A stretch of DNA of 64,000 nt from Sporosarcina limicola (GTDB lineage: Bacteria; Bacillota; Bacilli; Bacillales_A; Planococcaceae): contig NZ_JADBEL010000009.1 of assembly GCF_014873855.1 (NCBI RefSeq), positions 1 to 64,000 on the forward strand, written 5' to 3'. The position numbers and the translations under genes are program-made. The notes beneath the pieces were generated by a model. The model was not told where the DNA came from, ran no database searches, and saw only the letters and a list, made by a program, of their open reading frames with translations. Positions 18,081 to 27,277 of the stretch are shown here, piece by piece; the first letter of the stretch is position 1, and each line of letters opens with the position of its first letter.

Positions 18081-18851
18081 TCACTCCTTTAGTGCTTCGA
18101 CAGCATCGTTACGAATGAGTTGCCAGATTTCATCAGCATACCGTTCAAATTTATCCCGATATTGCTCTTCACCTCTACCCATTTTCGGTAAATCAATATC
18201 GATAATACTTTTGATTTGGCCGGGATGTCTGGACAAAACAATGACCCGATCTGCCAAATACACAGCTTCTTGAATGTTGTGCGTAACGTAAAGTGTACTA
18301 AGTTGCGTGCGGTTCCAAATTGTTAACAGCTCTTCTTGCATCAATGTTCTTGTTTGGGCATCTAAAGCAGAAAATGGCTCATCCATCAGCAATAAATCTG
18401 GCTCGACTGCAAGTGCCCTGCCGATACCGACTCGTTGTTTCATGCCTCCAGACAATTGTTTTGGGTAAGCATCTTTGAATTCAGTTAAACCAACCATATC
18501 GATATAAAAATCAGCCTTCTCTTTTAGCTCCTGTTTGCTTACCTTTTTCTCCTCTAAACCGTAAATCACATTTTGGTACACAGTGCGCCAAGGGAACAGG
18601 GCAATCTCCTGAAAAACAATTGCCAAATTCGGCTCCTTATCCATCATGCCTTCAAAATATACAGACCCACTTGAAGGTGACAATAGTCCACCAACAATAT
18701 TCAATAATGTTGATTTACCGCAGCCACTAGGCCCTACTAGAACGACAAATTCTTTTTCATCAATTGAGAAGTTAATATCTTCAAGTGCCGTTACTTGTTC
18801 TTTTTTCGCAGACGTGAATGTTTTACCTACATTTTCAATAACAATCTTCAT
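18081..18851 (-). CDS. ABC transporter ATP-binding protein (SsuB/TauB-like)
   Basis: 256 aa. Walker [10 protein letters not shown] (about residues 39-47), Q-loop [13 protein letters not shown], signature [15 protein letters not shown], Walker [13 protein letters not shown] and switch His in YVTHNIQEA are all present. The C-terminal part, [21 protein letters not shown], is as in nitrate/sulfonate ATPases. It powers the permease and binding protein on either side. Confidence 0.93.
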   Translation of the reverse strand: MKIVIENVGKTFTSAKKEQVTALEDINFSIDEKEFVVLVGPSGCGKSTLLNIVGGLLSPSSGSVYFEGMMDKEPNLAIVFQEIALFPWRTVYQNVIYGLEEKKVSKQELKEKADFYIDMVGLTEFKDAYPKQLSGGMKQRVGIGRALAVEPDLLLMDEPFSALDAQTRTLMQEELLTIWNRTQLSTLYVTHNIQEAVYLADRVIVLSRHPGQIKSIIDIDLPKMGRGEEQYRDKFERYADEIWQLIRNDAVEALKE

Positions 18852-18856
18852 CTACT

Positions 18857-19891
18857 TCACTTCCCTAATTGTTTCAATGCTTCGTCAAGTAATTCTTCAT
18901 TAACAATCTCCGCTGAGTCAATTGAGCCATCAATTAGCTTGTGCTTAGTATACCAGTCGATTTGCGTTTGGATGTCTGACGCAAGTAATTTCCCATCACG
19001 ATCCATGTAAGGAAGTCCTTTTTTAATAAGTTCCTCTTCTTGGTCTGTGTATTTTGCAATGATTTTTACAACTTCTTCATAGTTCTCGCCTGGAACAATT
19101 TCACCATCTACTTTGTTGAGTACAGCGTCATAATAGTAGCGAGTCGCTTTTGCATAAGCTTTCAAGAACTTTGTCGCTGCGTCAGTATTAGCTGCAAAAT
19201 CTTTCGAGAAAAAGATTCCCGACGTTTGGTATTCGATCTCTTCCCCTACATGAGAAATCACTTTTCCATAGCCTTCACTTACAACTCTAGAAACATTTGG
19301 TTCATTTAATAAAATAGCATCAACTTGCTTGCTCTCTAATGTTTCCATAAGACCTGGAATACTATTTAGCGGAACTAGCTCTACATCATCAGTCGTTAAG
19401 CCATGGACTTCCAAAAGTCTACCAACCATATAATGATAAGTTGACCCGGTTTGTGTAATACCAATCTTTTTCCCCTTTAAGTCTTTGATCGTTGCTACAG
19501 TGGAGTCGTTAGGTACTAATAAAGCTGAAGAAGAATAACCTTCCTGTTCTCTTCCTTTATCCGCAACAATGACTAACTTTTCTCCGCTGGCAACCATATT
19601 GTATAAGCTCGCAGTAATACCAGTAGCACCCACCTGGACGTCTCCACCTGCAGTTGCAACTGAAATCGGTTGCGCCGCTTCAAACCATTTTGCTTTAGCA
19701 TCTAGGCCTTCATCTTCAAAGAACCCCTTTTCAAGTGCGATAAATAAAGGTGCAGAACTCGTCAATTTCAACAGTCCAATTTCTACTGCTGTTTTTTCAG
19801 CAGACTTATCGTCTATATCTTTCCCGCAACCAGCTAGTCCAAATGCTAGTAAAAGGACGGAAATAAGTGTAATGATCATTCTCTTTTTCAT
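18857..19891 (-). CDS. ABC transporter substrate-binding lipoprotein (NMT1/SsuA-like)
   Basis: 344 aa. The signal peptide ends in the lipobox LAGC. The fold is that of NMT1/THI5-like binding proteins: EIGLLKLTSSAPLFIALEKGFFEDEGLDAKAKWFEA, GATGITASLYNMVASGEK, LKGKKIGITQTGSTYHYMVGRLL. Members bind nitrate, sulfonates, thiamine pyrimidines or aromatic compounds. The T-box upstream points to an amino-acid-related ligand, probably tyrosine or a precursor, which is inference. First gene of the operon. Confidence 0.88.
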   Translation of the reverse strand: MKKRMIITLISVLLLAFGLAGCGKDIDDKSAEKTAVEIGLLKLTSSAPLFIALEKGFFEDEGLDAKAKWFEAAQPISVATAGGDVQVGATGITASLYNMVASGEKLVIVADKGREQEGYSSSALLVPNDSTVATIKDLKGKKIGITQTGSTYHYMVGRLLEVHGLTTDDVELVPLNSIPGLMETLESKQVDAILLNEPNVSRVVSEGYGKVISHVGEEIEYQTSGIFFSKDFAANTDAATKFLKAYAKATRYYYDAVLNKVDGEIVPGENYEEVVKIIAKYTDQEEELIKKGLPYMDRDGKLLASDIQTQIDWYTKHKLIDGSIDSAEIVNEELLDEALKQLGK

Positions 19892-20061
19892 ATCATGTTC
19901 CCCCTAAGGTGTATGTAGTGAGCGTGTCAAGTGGTTATGAAGAAAAAAGGTATGTACACATCTTTTCAAACCCTGAACCCTCACCCATTTAGAATACTAA
20001 CGTTCGTTTTGGATACGATTGCCACTACTAATGCGGCTGGAGCTAGACAAAATGGGTACAG

Positions 20062-20268
20062 AAAAAGCCCCTACCATCCCTTGGAAAGGGACGAAGGAGC
20101 TCTCCGCGTTACCACCCTAAATTGATGAACCGGTTTTAGACCGGTCATCCACTTCATTAGAAATTGAGAAAATCGGATGGCGTACTTCATACATATTGTT
20201 GCCTGAATTCACATCTACCATTCAGTCTCTGGTTGCTGCTCACAATATGATTACTGGACCATCTCTCA
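20062..20268 (-). promoter_or_regulatory. T-box riboswitch, probable Tyr specifier
   Basis: The minus-strand leader holds the T-box core AGGGTGGTAACGCGG (20104-20118). A terminator follows, with AGCTCC/GGGGCT and CCTTTCCAAGG and then TTTTT (20062-20101). Stem I begins near 20264: GATGG/CCATC and CATATTGT/ACAATATG flank a specifier loop with AGTA on one side and GAA-G-TAC-G on the other. The AGUA/GAA loop-E pair puts TAC (20182-20184) as specifier, a Tyr codon. The antiterminator bulge TGGT would pair with an acceptor end ACCA having discriminator A, as in tRNA-Tyr. It should turn on the ABC operon when uncharged tRNA accumulates. Confidence 0.9.
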
Positions 20269-20662
20269 AATATATTAAATTTTTTTAGTGTTTTTATTAA
20301 CTTTTGCGCAAAAGTAATTGATATGAATACTACTGATGTTCGAAATGGAAGTCAAGACTTTTATTTTAATGTGACAGTCACTCAAACATTCTCACTGAGG
20401 CGCTAGCTAACATAAATGCAATTCTACAGTAGTATTTAAAAAGCTTACCGATTATTTTCACCTGAAATTTCATCATCTTATTTTACATAAACAATCTGAT
20501 ATTTGGTGAAGTAATGCAACATCTTTTCAAACATGTTCCTTAATTCCGATGAAACACATAGCTCCCGAATTGAATTGAATTATTGTTCCCCTTGGAAAGA
20601 AAACACACGGTGACTGCGCACCATACTCCCGTCGTCAAATTATTAATCAATAACACCAAAAA
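20269..20662. other. non-coding stretch
   Basis: AT-rich DNA between the T-box promoter region and the next gene. Apart from the expected promoter of the T-box operon I see no gene, repeat or clear hairpin. Confidence 0.5.
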
Positions 20663-21823
20663 CTAACTTCTCTGCTTTAATTCAACAACAACACCTGAAC
20701 GTTTTTTTCTATATTTCGCTAAAGTTCCTTGTTCTAATCCCACTAGATCTTCTAACATATTTTCACGGATTGGAAACTGATATATATTCGACAATTCCTC
20801 TAAAATGCTATAGCCATCAAAAACATCGTGTTCTAACAATGTTTTAATCGACTTAGGTAGTAAAACAGGACTTGTTGGCTCCGATTTATCATCTAAAGGC
20901 TCTGCCTTTCTCCATCCATATCTCCCCATAGTTCTCTGTAACTTTGTATAATCATCACTATCAATTATCATTAAGTTGTAAGCACGTCTAACCATAGCTC
21001 CCACTGAAACATGCCATTTTTTTTTCAAGAAAAGATAGTGATCCAAATTCGTCGGCATCATACTAACATCCCTTGTAAATGCTTCTTTCGGCAATAAAAA
21101 GGCACTCGCAAAGTCATTTGCCTGATTTTCAATCTCTCGCTCTTCCTCTTTTGATAAAGTCGAGACATCCAAATATGCCTCATGAATTAAAATATGTGCT
21201 AATTCATGAGCTGCATCAAACTGCCGACGATACCTACTCCCCTTATCATTACCTAATACAATAAAATACGTATCTTTTCCGTTAATTTCCCTTGTCTGCG
21301 TATAAGCATCTATAACTTCCAAATTCATTTTTGATGTTGACACAATAAAACCATTAACCTCAAGTAATTCAACCATATTTTTTATTGGTTTCTCACCTAA
21401 TCCCCAATATTCTCTGGCTTCCTGAGCTAGTTCTTCCATAGTCATCCCATCAACGTCTAACTCCGGTATTTTTTGCATTGGAAGCTCGATATACTCCTCA
21501 ACCAGTCTGTATAATATTGACAAAAAATCAACGCGAATCTTTTGGGCCTCAATATCTTTTTTAGTGGCTTTTGATAATGCTCTAAAATAGGTATTTCCTA
21601 CTTTGTCATAAACAAAATCTTCCTCAAAATAAAACCTTCTTGGAAACCCCAACACTTCTTCAATTCGAAACATCATTTCACCAGTAGGTTGACTTAGATT
21701 CTTCTCGTATTTAGACACCATTTGTTTAGAAACACGGAGTTGTTCTGCCAATTCCAACAAAGTGAATTTATTAAACCTTCTGGCTAACTTCAATCGTTCG
21801 CCATTAAATATAGATGTAATCAT
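20663..21823 (-). CDS. XRE HTH - ImmA/IrrE metallopeptidase fusion
   Basis: 386 aa. The N-terminal HTH (KFTLLELAEQLRVSKQMVSKYEKNLSQP, about residues 18-45) is fused to a COG2856 protease with HELAH in FDAAHELAHILIHEAY (about residues 208-223) and QANDFASAFLLP as the third ligand region. Such single-chain repressor-proteases are found in phages, toxin-antitoxin loci and defence islands. Its partner is the 242-aa gene starting 33 bases upstream. RBS AGAGGA is present. It marks the left end of the defence region. Confidence 0.88.
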   Translation of the reverse strand: MITSIFNGERLKLARRFNKFTLLELAEQLRVSKQMVSKYEKNLSQPTGEMMFRIEEVLGFPRRFYFEEDFVYDKVGNTYFRALSKATKKDIEAQKIRVDFLSILYRLVEEYIELPMQKIPELDVDGMTMEELAQEAREYWGLGEKPIKNMVELLEVNGFIVSTSKMNLEVIDAYTQTREINGKDTYFIVLGNDKGSRYRRQFDAAHELAHILIHEAYLDVSTLSKEEEREIENQANDFASAFLLPKEAFTRDVSMMPTNLDHYLFLKKKWHVSVGAMVRRAYNLMIIDSDDYTKLQRTMGRYGWRKAEPLDDKSEPTSPVLLPKSIKTLLEHDVFDGYSILEELSNIYQFPIRENMLEDLVGLEQGTLAKYRKKRSGVVVELKQRS

Positions 21824-21855
21824 TATATTATTTCCTCTCTGCAGGAAATCGTGTT

Positions 21856-22584
21856 TTATTCCTGTTGTTTCTTACGCTTATGCTTTAACGGTGTCTTCAC
21901 GTCATGTTGCTGTGCTTCTTGTTCACGTCGTCCCAAATCATTTTCATCCATCGAAGAAACTTTAATAAGCGAACTCCAATCCTCGCTGTATAAAACATCA
22001 AAGTTCTCATTCAATATATTTGCTTCAATTCCAATAAGTTCATAACGAACAAAATCAAGAGTCAATACACAGAACTGTTCAATTTCACAAGTTACTTCTC
22101 CAAGCATTTCCTCATAAATCTGTTTAGCTTTTTTATTATCAATTTCTAGATCCAACATTAATTGAATTTCTCTTTTTTGATCCTCACTCAGCTTATCCTC
22201 AAAGTTTTCATTAACTACGGCAGAAATTGCCGATACATAATGCATAATTTTCGTTTTTTTCTTTTGTTTAATCTCCAAGTTTTGCTTAGATAATAAACAA
22301 TATAACGTTTTATCCAAGGGTGCGATCATAAAGGGTAATTTCCAGCTCTGTCTTTTAGTAATGAATAATAGCAATTCCTCGATTTCACTTTCACTAAAAC
22401 TCTGATAGAGATATCCCCATTTACGAATTCCATGCCCATTATCAAAAGGTTCCGTTTCTTCTTTTTTTGCTTTTGCAATTTCTATTCCATCTTGAATACT
22501 CCGAATAATACTAATTTTACTTTCAGTATCCTGGCTTAACTTAAATCCCAAATCACACACCCCAATTCCATTTGTTATATACAA
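21856..22584 (-). CDS. partner of HTH-protease, DUF5986-like (tentative)
   Basis: 242 aa, acidic and helical, no signal peptide or membrane segment. It contains DNGHGIRKWGYLYQSFSESEIE and a lysine-rich tail LKHKRKKQQE. I recall similar proteins (possibly DUF5986) next to HTH-ImmA/IrrE genes, which fits this position, but I am not certain of the family. The start is TTG 22584 without a strong ribosome site and could be later. It may be a toxin or sensor controlled by the protease. Confidence 0.6.
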   Translation of the reverse strand: MYITNGIGVCDLGFKLSQDTESKISIIRSIQDGIEIAKAKKEETEPFDNGHGIRKWGYLYQSFSESEIEELLLFITKRQSWKLPFMIAPLDKTLYCLLSKQNLEIKQKKKTKIMHYVSAISAVVNENFEDKLSEDQKREIQLMLDLEIDNKKAKQIYEEMLGEVTCEIEQFCVLTLDFVRYELIGIEANILNENFDVLYSEDWSSLIKVSSMDENDLGRREQEAQQHDVKTPLKHKRKKQQE

Positions 22585-22765
22585 TATTGCATAAAATCAA
22601 TTATTAGTCAACCAATTTGTCGTATGTATAGAATAAGAACAATCTTTTTGACAATAAAAATATACCTACTTCACCTAAGTGAGTGAGTATATTGAGTTCC
22701 AATAATTTATTGAAAGGTCTTAAAGTAAAGTATAAAAAAATATTATCTAAGAAAGACACATCTCA

Positions 22766-22933
22766 CTATTGAATAATCCTACTTACCTCTGTAAGTCCTA
22801 TTCTCCCTTGTCCACCCATTACCATCAAAATTTCCAAAGTAGTCATATTCGGAAGCTTATCGTTAAAATGCTTCGTAAACAAATAATCTCTAAACCGAAA
22901 TAATTCTACTAACGGCGCCTGACATTGACACAA
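22766..22933 (-). pseudogene. MarR-like regulator fragment
   Basis: A 55-aa frame (TTG start or truncated) reads LVELFRFRDYLFTKHFNDK and TTLEILMVMGGQGRIGLTEV, then stops. This resembles the first two helices and the start of the winged helix of MarR proteins, which are normally about 140 aa. It is probably a decayed 5' part behind hsdS. Evidence is motif-level only. Confidence 0.35.
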
Positions 22934-22987
22934 TTCACGCCCTTCGAATGGCGGCAGTGCCTACGCACCACACACTCGATGTCACAT

Positions 22988-24469
22988 TCACTTCAACTTC
23001 TCCTGCAATATCTCTTTCAACAACTCAATCGCATGTTCATCAGCTGGATCATTTGTACCCAGTTCACCCTTGAAGGCTTTTGATAGAATTGACTGTTTTA
23101 GATCATCTAAATGATTCGTGGTTTTCACCAAAAATTCTGCAGCCTGGTTTTCTTTTCCCAATAAATCATCTATTTTCTCTACGATAACCCTTTGCTCCGG
23201 AATTGGGGCTAAATTAATCGGTAAGCTATTAGCATTACTTTTATTTAGATAGGATATCGTTGTAGAAGTAGCAATTGAATTCATATAATTCGTTAAGATC
23301 CTAATATGATACATAAGATATTCGGGTAGAATAACTTCACTCTCTAAAAATGCATGTAACTGTTGATTTATAACTATTGGCTTTCCTACAACCGCCGAAA
23401 TGCCAAATCTCCCTATACAACTCATTATCACACTATTGGCTGGGATTATTTTAGCGTTAACCTCCTGAATTTCTTCCCCGGTAAGCCCTTCTCCTGTTAA
23501 ACTACTAACAATCAAATCGGTTTTCACATCAGGTATTTTTACCCATGGTATATCACCGGTAAACGATTTAGGTTTATCTCGTCCTGGTACAATACATTCA
23601 CATAATAAACCGACAGGGGCTACCACCCAGTTACTAGGTAATTCCTCATCGATTTTTACATCTCTTTCAATAGAATAGTTAAATAAACTTGATTTCCAGT
23701 TTTTTTTCTTCTTGAGATTATCTTCTTCATCATCTCTTCTCTCTTTAACACTTTGTAATTCTTTCAATACTGACTTATTTTTTTGAGACTTTCGCCAGTT
23801 TTCTGTCAACTCTCCCCGAAAAGCCTTATCCAAAATAGCCGCTTGACGAAGTTCAAACGTTTCCTTCGCAGCTTCAATCAATTGCTTTGCCTCGTCTATT
23901 TTTGATAAAAGACGCTCTACTCTATCAATAATTCGTTTTTGCTCTTCGACTGGCGGCAAAGAAAAAGGTAGTTTTTTCAACTTTTCTACTTGAATCCCCT
24001 TAACAGTAGTACCTGTAGACATTGATTCAATTAGAGGCTTGTTATTGGAGAAGTATAACCAAAGGAAATAGGGTAGAATTTCAACTTTTGGTCTTACAAT
24101 TTTCAAGTCCTGATTTATGGAGGTTCTGATATTTGTTATTGTACATTTACCTGGAGATATTCTTGTGATTAACAACAAATCATTGGGTTCTGCAATGGAA
24201 GCTGAACTATTATTGAATCCCTCTTCTGTAATAAAATCTATTGTTTGATTTAAAAATCTTAATTTTATATCTTTGACAGTCGCCCAAGGAATATTACCAC
24301 GCCAATAGCCTGGAACGCTTTTTGATGGTGTTCCTCCACCAATAAATTTTAAAACACTATCGCTAGTTACCCAAATCCAATTTCCAGGCACTTCATAAGG
24401 CCACTCTTCCTCTGGCACCAATGCCTCTTCAAGTAATTCCTCCAACGTCTGCTGTTTTTTCTTACTCAT
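22988..24469 (-). CDS. hsdS: type I restriction specificity subunit HsdS
   Basis: 493 aa with two target-recognition domains (about residues 20-160 and 265-410). Each is followed by a conserved helical spacer: PPVEEQKRIIDRVERLLSKI with ILDKAFRGELTENW, and APIPEQRVIVEKIDDLLGKE with ILSKAFKGELGTND. The two repeats give a bipartite recognition site. Its ATG overlaps the hsdM stop by eight bases. It sets the DNA sequence for methylation and cutting. Confidence 0.95.
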   Translation of the reverse strand: MSKKKQQTLEELLEEALVPEEEWPYEVPGNWIWVTSDSVLKFIGGGTPSKSVPGYWRGNIPWATVKDIKLRFLNQTIDFITEEGFNNSSASIAEPNDLLLITRISPGKCTITNIRTSINQDLKIVRPKVEILPYFLWLYFSNNKPLIESMSTGTTVKGIQVEKLKKLPFSLPPVEEQKRIIDRVERLLSKIDEAKQLIEAAKETFELRQAAILDKAFRGELTENWRKSQKNKSVLKELQSVKERRDDEEDNLKKKKNWKSSLFNYSIERDVKIDEELPSNWVVAPVGLLCECIVPGRDKPKSFTGDIPWVKIPDVKTDLIVSSLTGEGLTGEEIQEVNAKIIPANSVIMSCIGRFGISAVVGKPIVINQQLHAFLESEVILPEYLMYHIRILTNYMNSIATSTTISYLNKSNANSLPINLAPIPEQRVIVEKIDDLLGKENQAAEFLVKTTNHLDDLKQSILSKAFKGELGTNDPADEHAIELLKEILQEKLK

Positions 24470-25886
24470 TTTCTTCTACCTCAACAGCACGTAATTCTTC
24501 AACAACTTCACTCAATAAATCCATTGCTTGTTGCAGTTTAGCAATCGCATCTTCTGCGGATTCAATCGGGTCTGGTAAGTTGTCATACGCTACCAATGAA
24601 TCATCTGCGATTAAGCCAATGTCCAGGCTATCATCTTTTTCTGCGATTGCTTCACGTGTGAAGACACTCAGTCGTTCATCTTCAATGACAGAGCGATTTT
24701 CAGCGCTATAAGCCGTGACAAAATCATCAAAGTGCTTTTCGGTTAACGGTGTACGCACGCCAAACTTCGGCATGTTGGTACGTAAATCATAGACCCACAC
24801 ATCTTTTGTATTGTTTTCATCTTTTGTCCCACGCGTGAAGAACAGTACGTTTGTTTTTACGCCTGGTGCGTAGAAAATACCCGTTGGTAGACGTAGAATT
24901 GTATGCAAGTTGCATTTATTCATTAAGTCACGACGAATTTGTGCACCAATGCCACTTTCAAATAGCACGTTATCCGGTAGAATCACTGCGGCACGTGCAC
25001 TGCCATCGTCTTTTAATGATTTATAAATGAGTTGTAAGAAGTTCAACTGTTTATTGGACGTTTCGTACGTTAAGTCATCACGCGTTGCACGTTCGCCGCC
25101 TTTTTTTGTACCGAATGGCGGATTAGTTAAGACTACGTCATAGTTTTTCATCCATTTTCCGTTCGCTGAAAGTGTATCGCCTTGATCAATACGTCCTTCA
25201 ATATCATGTAACAATGCATTCATTAGTGCTAAACGATGTGTATCTTTAACAAGCTCCATCCCCGTAAACGCTTCTTTCTTTTGGAAATCGGCTTGCAGTG
25301 GATCAAGGTCAAAATAATCATCGGTTTTATTTTTCAAATAGTGGTCTGCGGCAATCATGAAACCGAATGTCCCAGCAGCCGGGTCATTACAACGTTCACC
25401 AACTTTTGGATCAACTAACTTCACCATTACGTCGATTAAGACACGCGGTGTAAAGTATTGCCCTGCACCTGATTTTTTCTCGCTCGCATTTTTCTCTAGA
25501 AGTCCCTCATATAGATTGCCTAGCCCTTCTTCTTTGGCATTGTACCAATCTAATGCATCAATCGATTTAATAAGCTTTTCTAGATTCTTCGGCTCATCAA
25601 TGCTTGTTGCTGCATCACTATAAATAAGACGTAGTCTTTCATTCTTTGCTCTTCCTAATTCAAGCAACAAGCCTTGATAGAACATTTTCAACTCAATGCC
25701 TTCTTTAACAACTAAATCATCCCAGCGTAAACCTTCTGGAATAACGGTTTCTGTCTCTTGTTCCTTCATCATCTTTAGGAAAAGTATGTATGTTAATTCC
25801 GTTACATATTGTTGGTAGGTAATGCCATCATCCCGTAATACATTTGCTAAGCCCCATAGTTTTGAAACGATTTCTTGGTTGTTCAT
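24462..25886 (-). CDS. hsdM: type I restriction methyltransferase HsdM
   Basis: 474 aa. The N-terminal helical domain has LRDDGITYQQYVTELTYILFLK. The N6-adenine methylase core has GQYFTPRVLIDVMVKLVDP, DPAAGTFGFM (AdoMet site) and the catalytic NPPFG in VVLTNPPFGTKKGG. It methylates adenine in the HsdS target and is essential for both modification and restriction complexes. It is separated from hsdR by the abiE pair and a small HTH gene. Confidence 0.96.
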   Translation of the reverse strand: MNNQEIVSKLWGLANVLRDDGITYQQYVTELTYILFLKMMKEQETETVIPEGLRWDDLVVKEGIELKMFYQGLLLELGRAKNERLRLIYSDAATSIDEPKNLEKLIKSIDALDWYNAKEEGLGNLYEGLLEKNASEKKSGAGQYFTPRVLIDVMVKLVDPKVGERCNDPAAGTFGFMIAADHYLKNKTDDYFDLDPLQADFQKKEAFTGMELVKDTHRLALMNALLHDIEGRIDQGDTLSANGKWMKNYDVVLTNPPFGTKKGGERATRDDLTYETSNKQLNFLQLIYKSLKDDGSARAAVILPDNVLFESGIGAQIRRDLMNKCNLHTILRLPTGIFYAPGVKTNVLFFTRGTKDENNTKDVWVYDLRTNMPKFGVRTPLTEKHFDDFVTAYSAENRSVIEDERLSVFTREAIAEKDDSLDIGLIADDSLVAYDNLPDPIESAEDAIAKLQQAMDLLSEVVEELRAVEVEENE

Positions 25887-25967
25887 TTTTTTCCTCCTTG
25901 GTATATAAGAACGGGCTAAAGATGCCCACTATTACTCATTTTTCAGTAAATAATGAAAAATGCACTT

Positions 25968-26066
25968 CTACTTCATAATTTCTTCCATACGAATCATTTG
26001 ATCCATGATATGGTCTAAAAAATATAATTTCTCTTTTGTTTGTTCATTCTTCGTTTCAGCAATCAT
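25968..26066 (-). CDS. 32-aa peptide coupled to the HTH gene
   Basis: ATG overlaps the stop of the upstream HTH gene as ATGA. The peptide starts MIAETKNEQTKEKLYF, is rich in Met near its end (MDQMIRMEEIMK) and ends at TAG. The exact coupling and conserved-looking codon pattern suggest translation, but the ORF is short and has no known family. Confidence 0.4.
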   Translation of the reverse strand: MIAETKNEQTKEKLYFLDHIMDQMIRMEEIMK

Positions 26067-26311
26067 AAAAGCATTGGATTTGCAGTCTTCTCAAGCTCTT
26101 GCACTGTCCCTACAAGCTCTTCCATTGTGATTGCTAGTTCATCTGCAATACGCTGCATTTCAACTACATTTATCGCTTTTTTTCCTTGAATGATTTTACT
26201 CATCACTTCGGCCGACACACCGACTTTTCTCGCAAAATCTATTTTCGAAGTGTTATTCTGTTCTAAGGATTGCTGAACACGTTCACCAATTTCCTCGTAT
26301 AATGAACTCAT
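26063..26311 (-). CDS. small XRE-family HTH protein in the hsd operon
   Basis: 82 aa with an HTH at KIDFARKVGVSAEVMSKIIQGKKAIN (about residues 23-48). It lies between abiEii and hsdM. Small HTH proteins in restriction operons act as controllers that delay or limit restriction gene expression, so a C-protein-like role is possible. It could also be an antitoxin-like regulator of abiE. Neither role is shown by sequence alone. Confidence 0.8.
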   Translation of the reverse strand: MSSLYEEIGERVQQSLEQNNTSKIDFARKVGVSAEVMSKIIQGKKAINVVEMQRIADELAITMEELVGTVQELEKTANPMLL

Positions 26312-26335
26312 CTCACGTCAGCCTTTCATCTTCAT

Positions 26336-27277
26336 TTATTCCCTTATTTCCTCTGGAATAACTTCACTATTAATAATATCTCTTAAACTTAAAATCACAT
26401 TTTCATATTGCACTTCTTTTTCATTAAAAAATAATTTCATTGTTACTTCAAGATAATCATCTTTAAATACATCCATATCTACTATCTTTTCTACCGCATC
26501 TTTTAATTTATATCCAGCTTCTGAAGATAAATGATTCTTTAGCTCTCTTCTTTCCAAAGAAACTTCTTGAAATAATCCCCTTAGACTATTCTTGTTCAAA
26601 GCATCGCATGTCCATATTTGGTTAATATCATACAAATGCCTAGAATTCCGATCTAACATTTGGCGTTCATAGTAATCACAAACCGCAAATATTTTATCGA
26701 CAAATGTTCTTTCTAAGGACTGCGTATTTATTTAAAACGAAGCAATCTCGTATGCATCAATCAAATCGGGTCGCTCAATATCCGTTAAGTACTCCGTGAT
26801 GTAACTTGTAAATTCCTTCTCTTCATAGGGAAATGGTTCTAAAAACAAATATGTTTCAATTAGTAAGTGATCCCTGAGTATAAAATCCTCAACAGACTCA
26901 GAAATAGTGTATTCAATTTCATATTCGTTAAAGTTTTTTCGGGAGGATATGGCAGCCTCATTAATCAAATCAAACTGCAATTCTTCAACAATATCTACTA
27001 TTATTTTTTTCAGTTGTTTCTTTTGTGCATTGGTTAGTTTATTATTTTCATTGCTATATCCCAGGTCAATATCTTCTGAAAATCGATTAATCACTTTAAA
27101 ACATTTCGAAAGCGATGTTCCACCTTTGAAAATAATATAAGGGAATCTTGCTTGGATTCCCTTTAAAAACAATGAGATATAATAATCTTTTTCCACGAAT
27201 TGATCGGGTATTTGAAAATGCGCCGCGGTATTTTGTATGAGCGTTGTAAAAGTTTCTCTATCATTGTGTAATATCAT
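26336..27277 (-). pseudogene. abiEii: AbiEii nucleotidyltransferase toxin with in-frame stop
   Basis: One frame of 314 codons encodes a full AbiEii-type nucleotidyltransferase: VEKDYYISLFLKGI, then IIFKGGTSLSK, FSEDIDLGY with the catalytic acidic pair, and at the end SLERTFVDKIFAVCDYY with SRHLYDI. It is broken only by TAA at 26732-26734 (EIASF*INTQS), most simply an AAA to TAA change. The flanking protein pattern continues in the same frame on both sides. Without readthrough the product loses its C-terminal third. AbiEii transfers nucleotides and is toxic in type IV toxin-antitoxin and abortive-infection systems; loss of the toxin is tolerated because AbiEi remains. Start ATG 27277 lies six bases after GAAGGTGAG. 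Confidence 0.85.
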
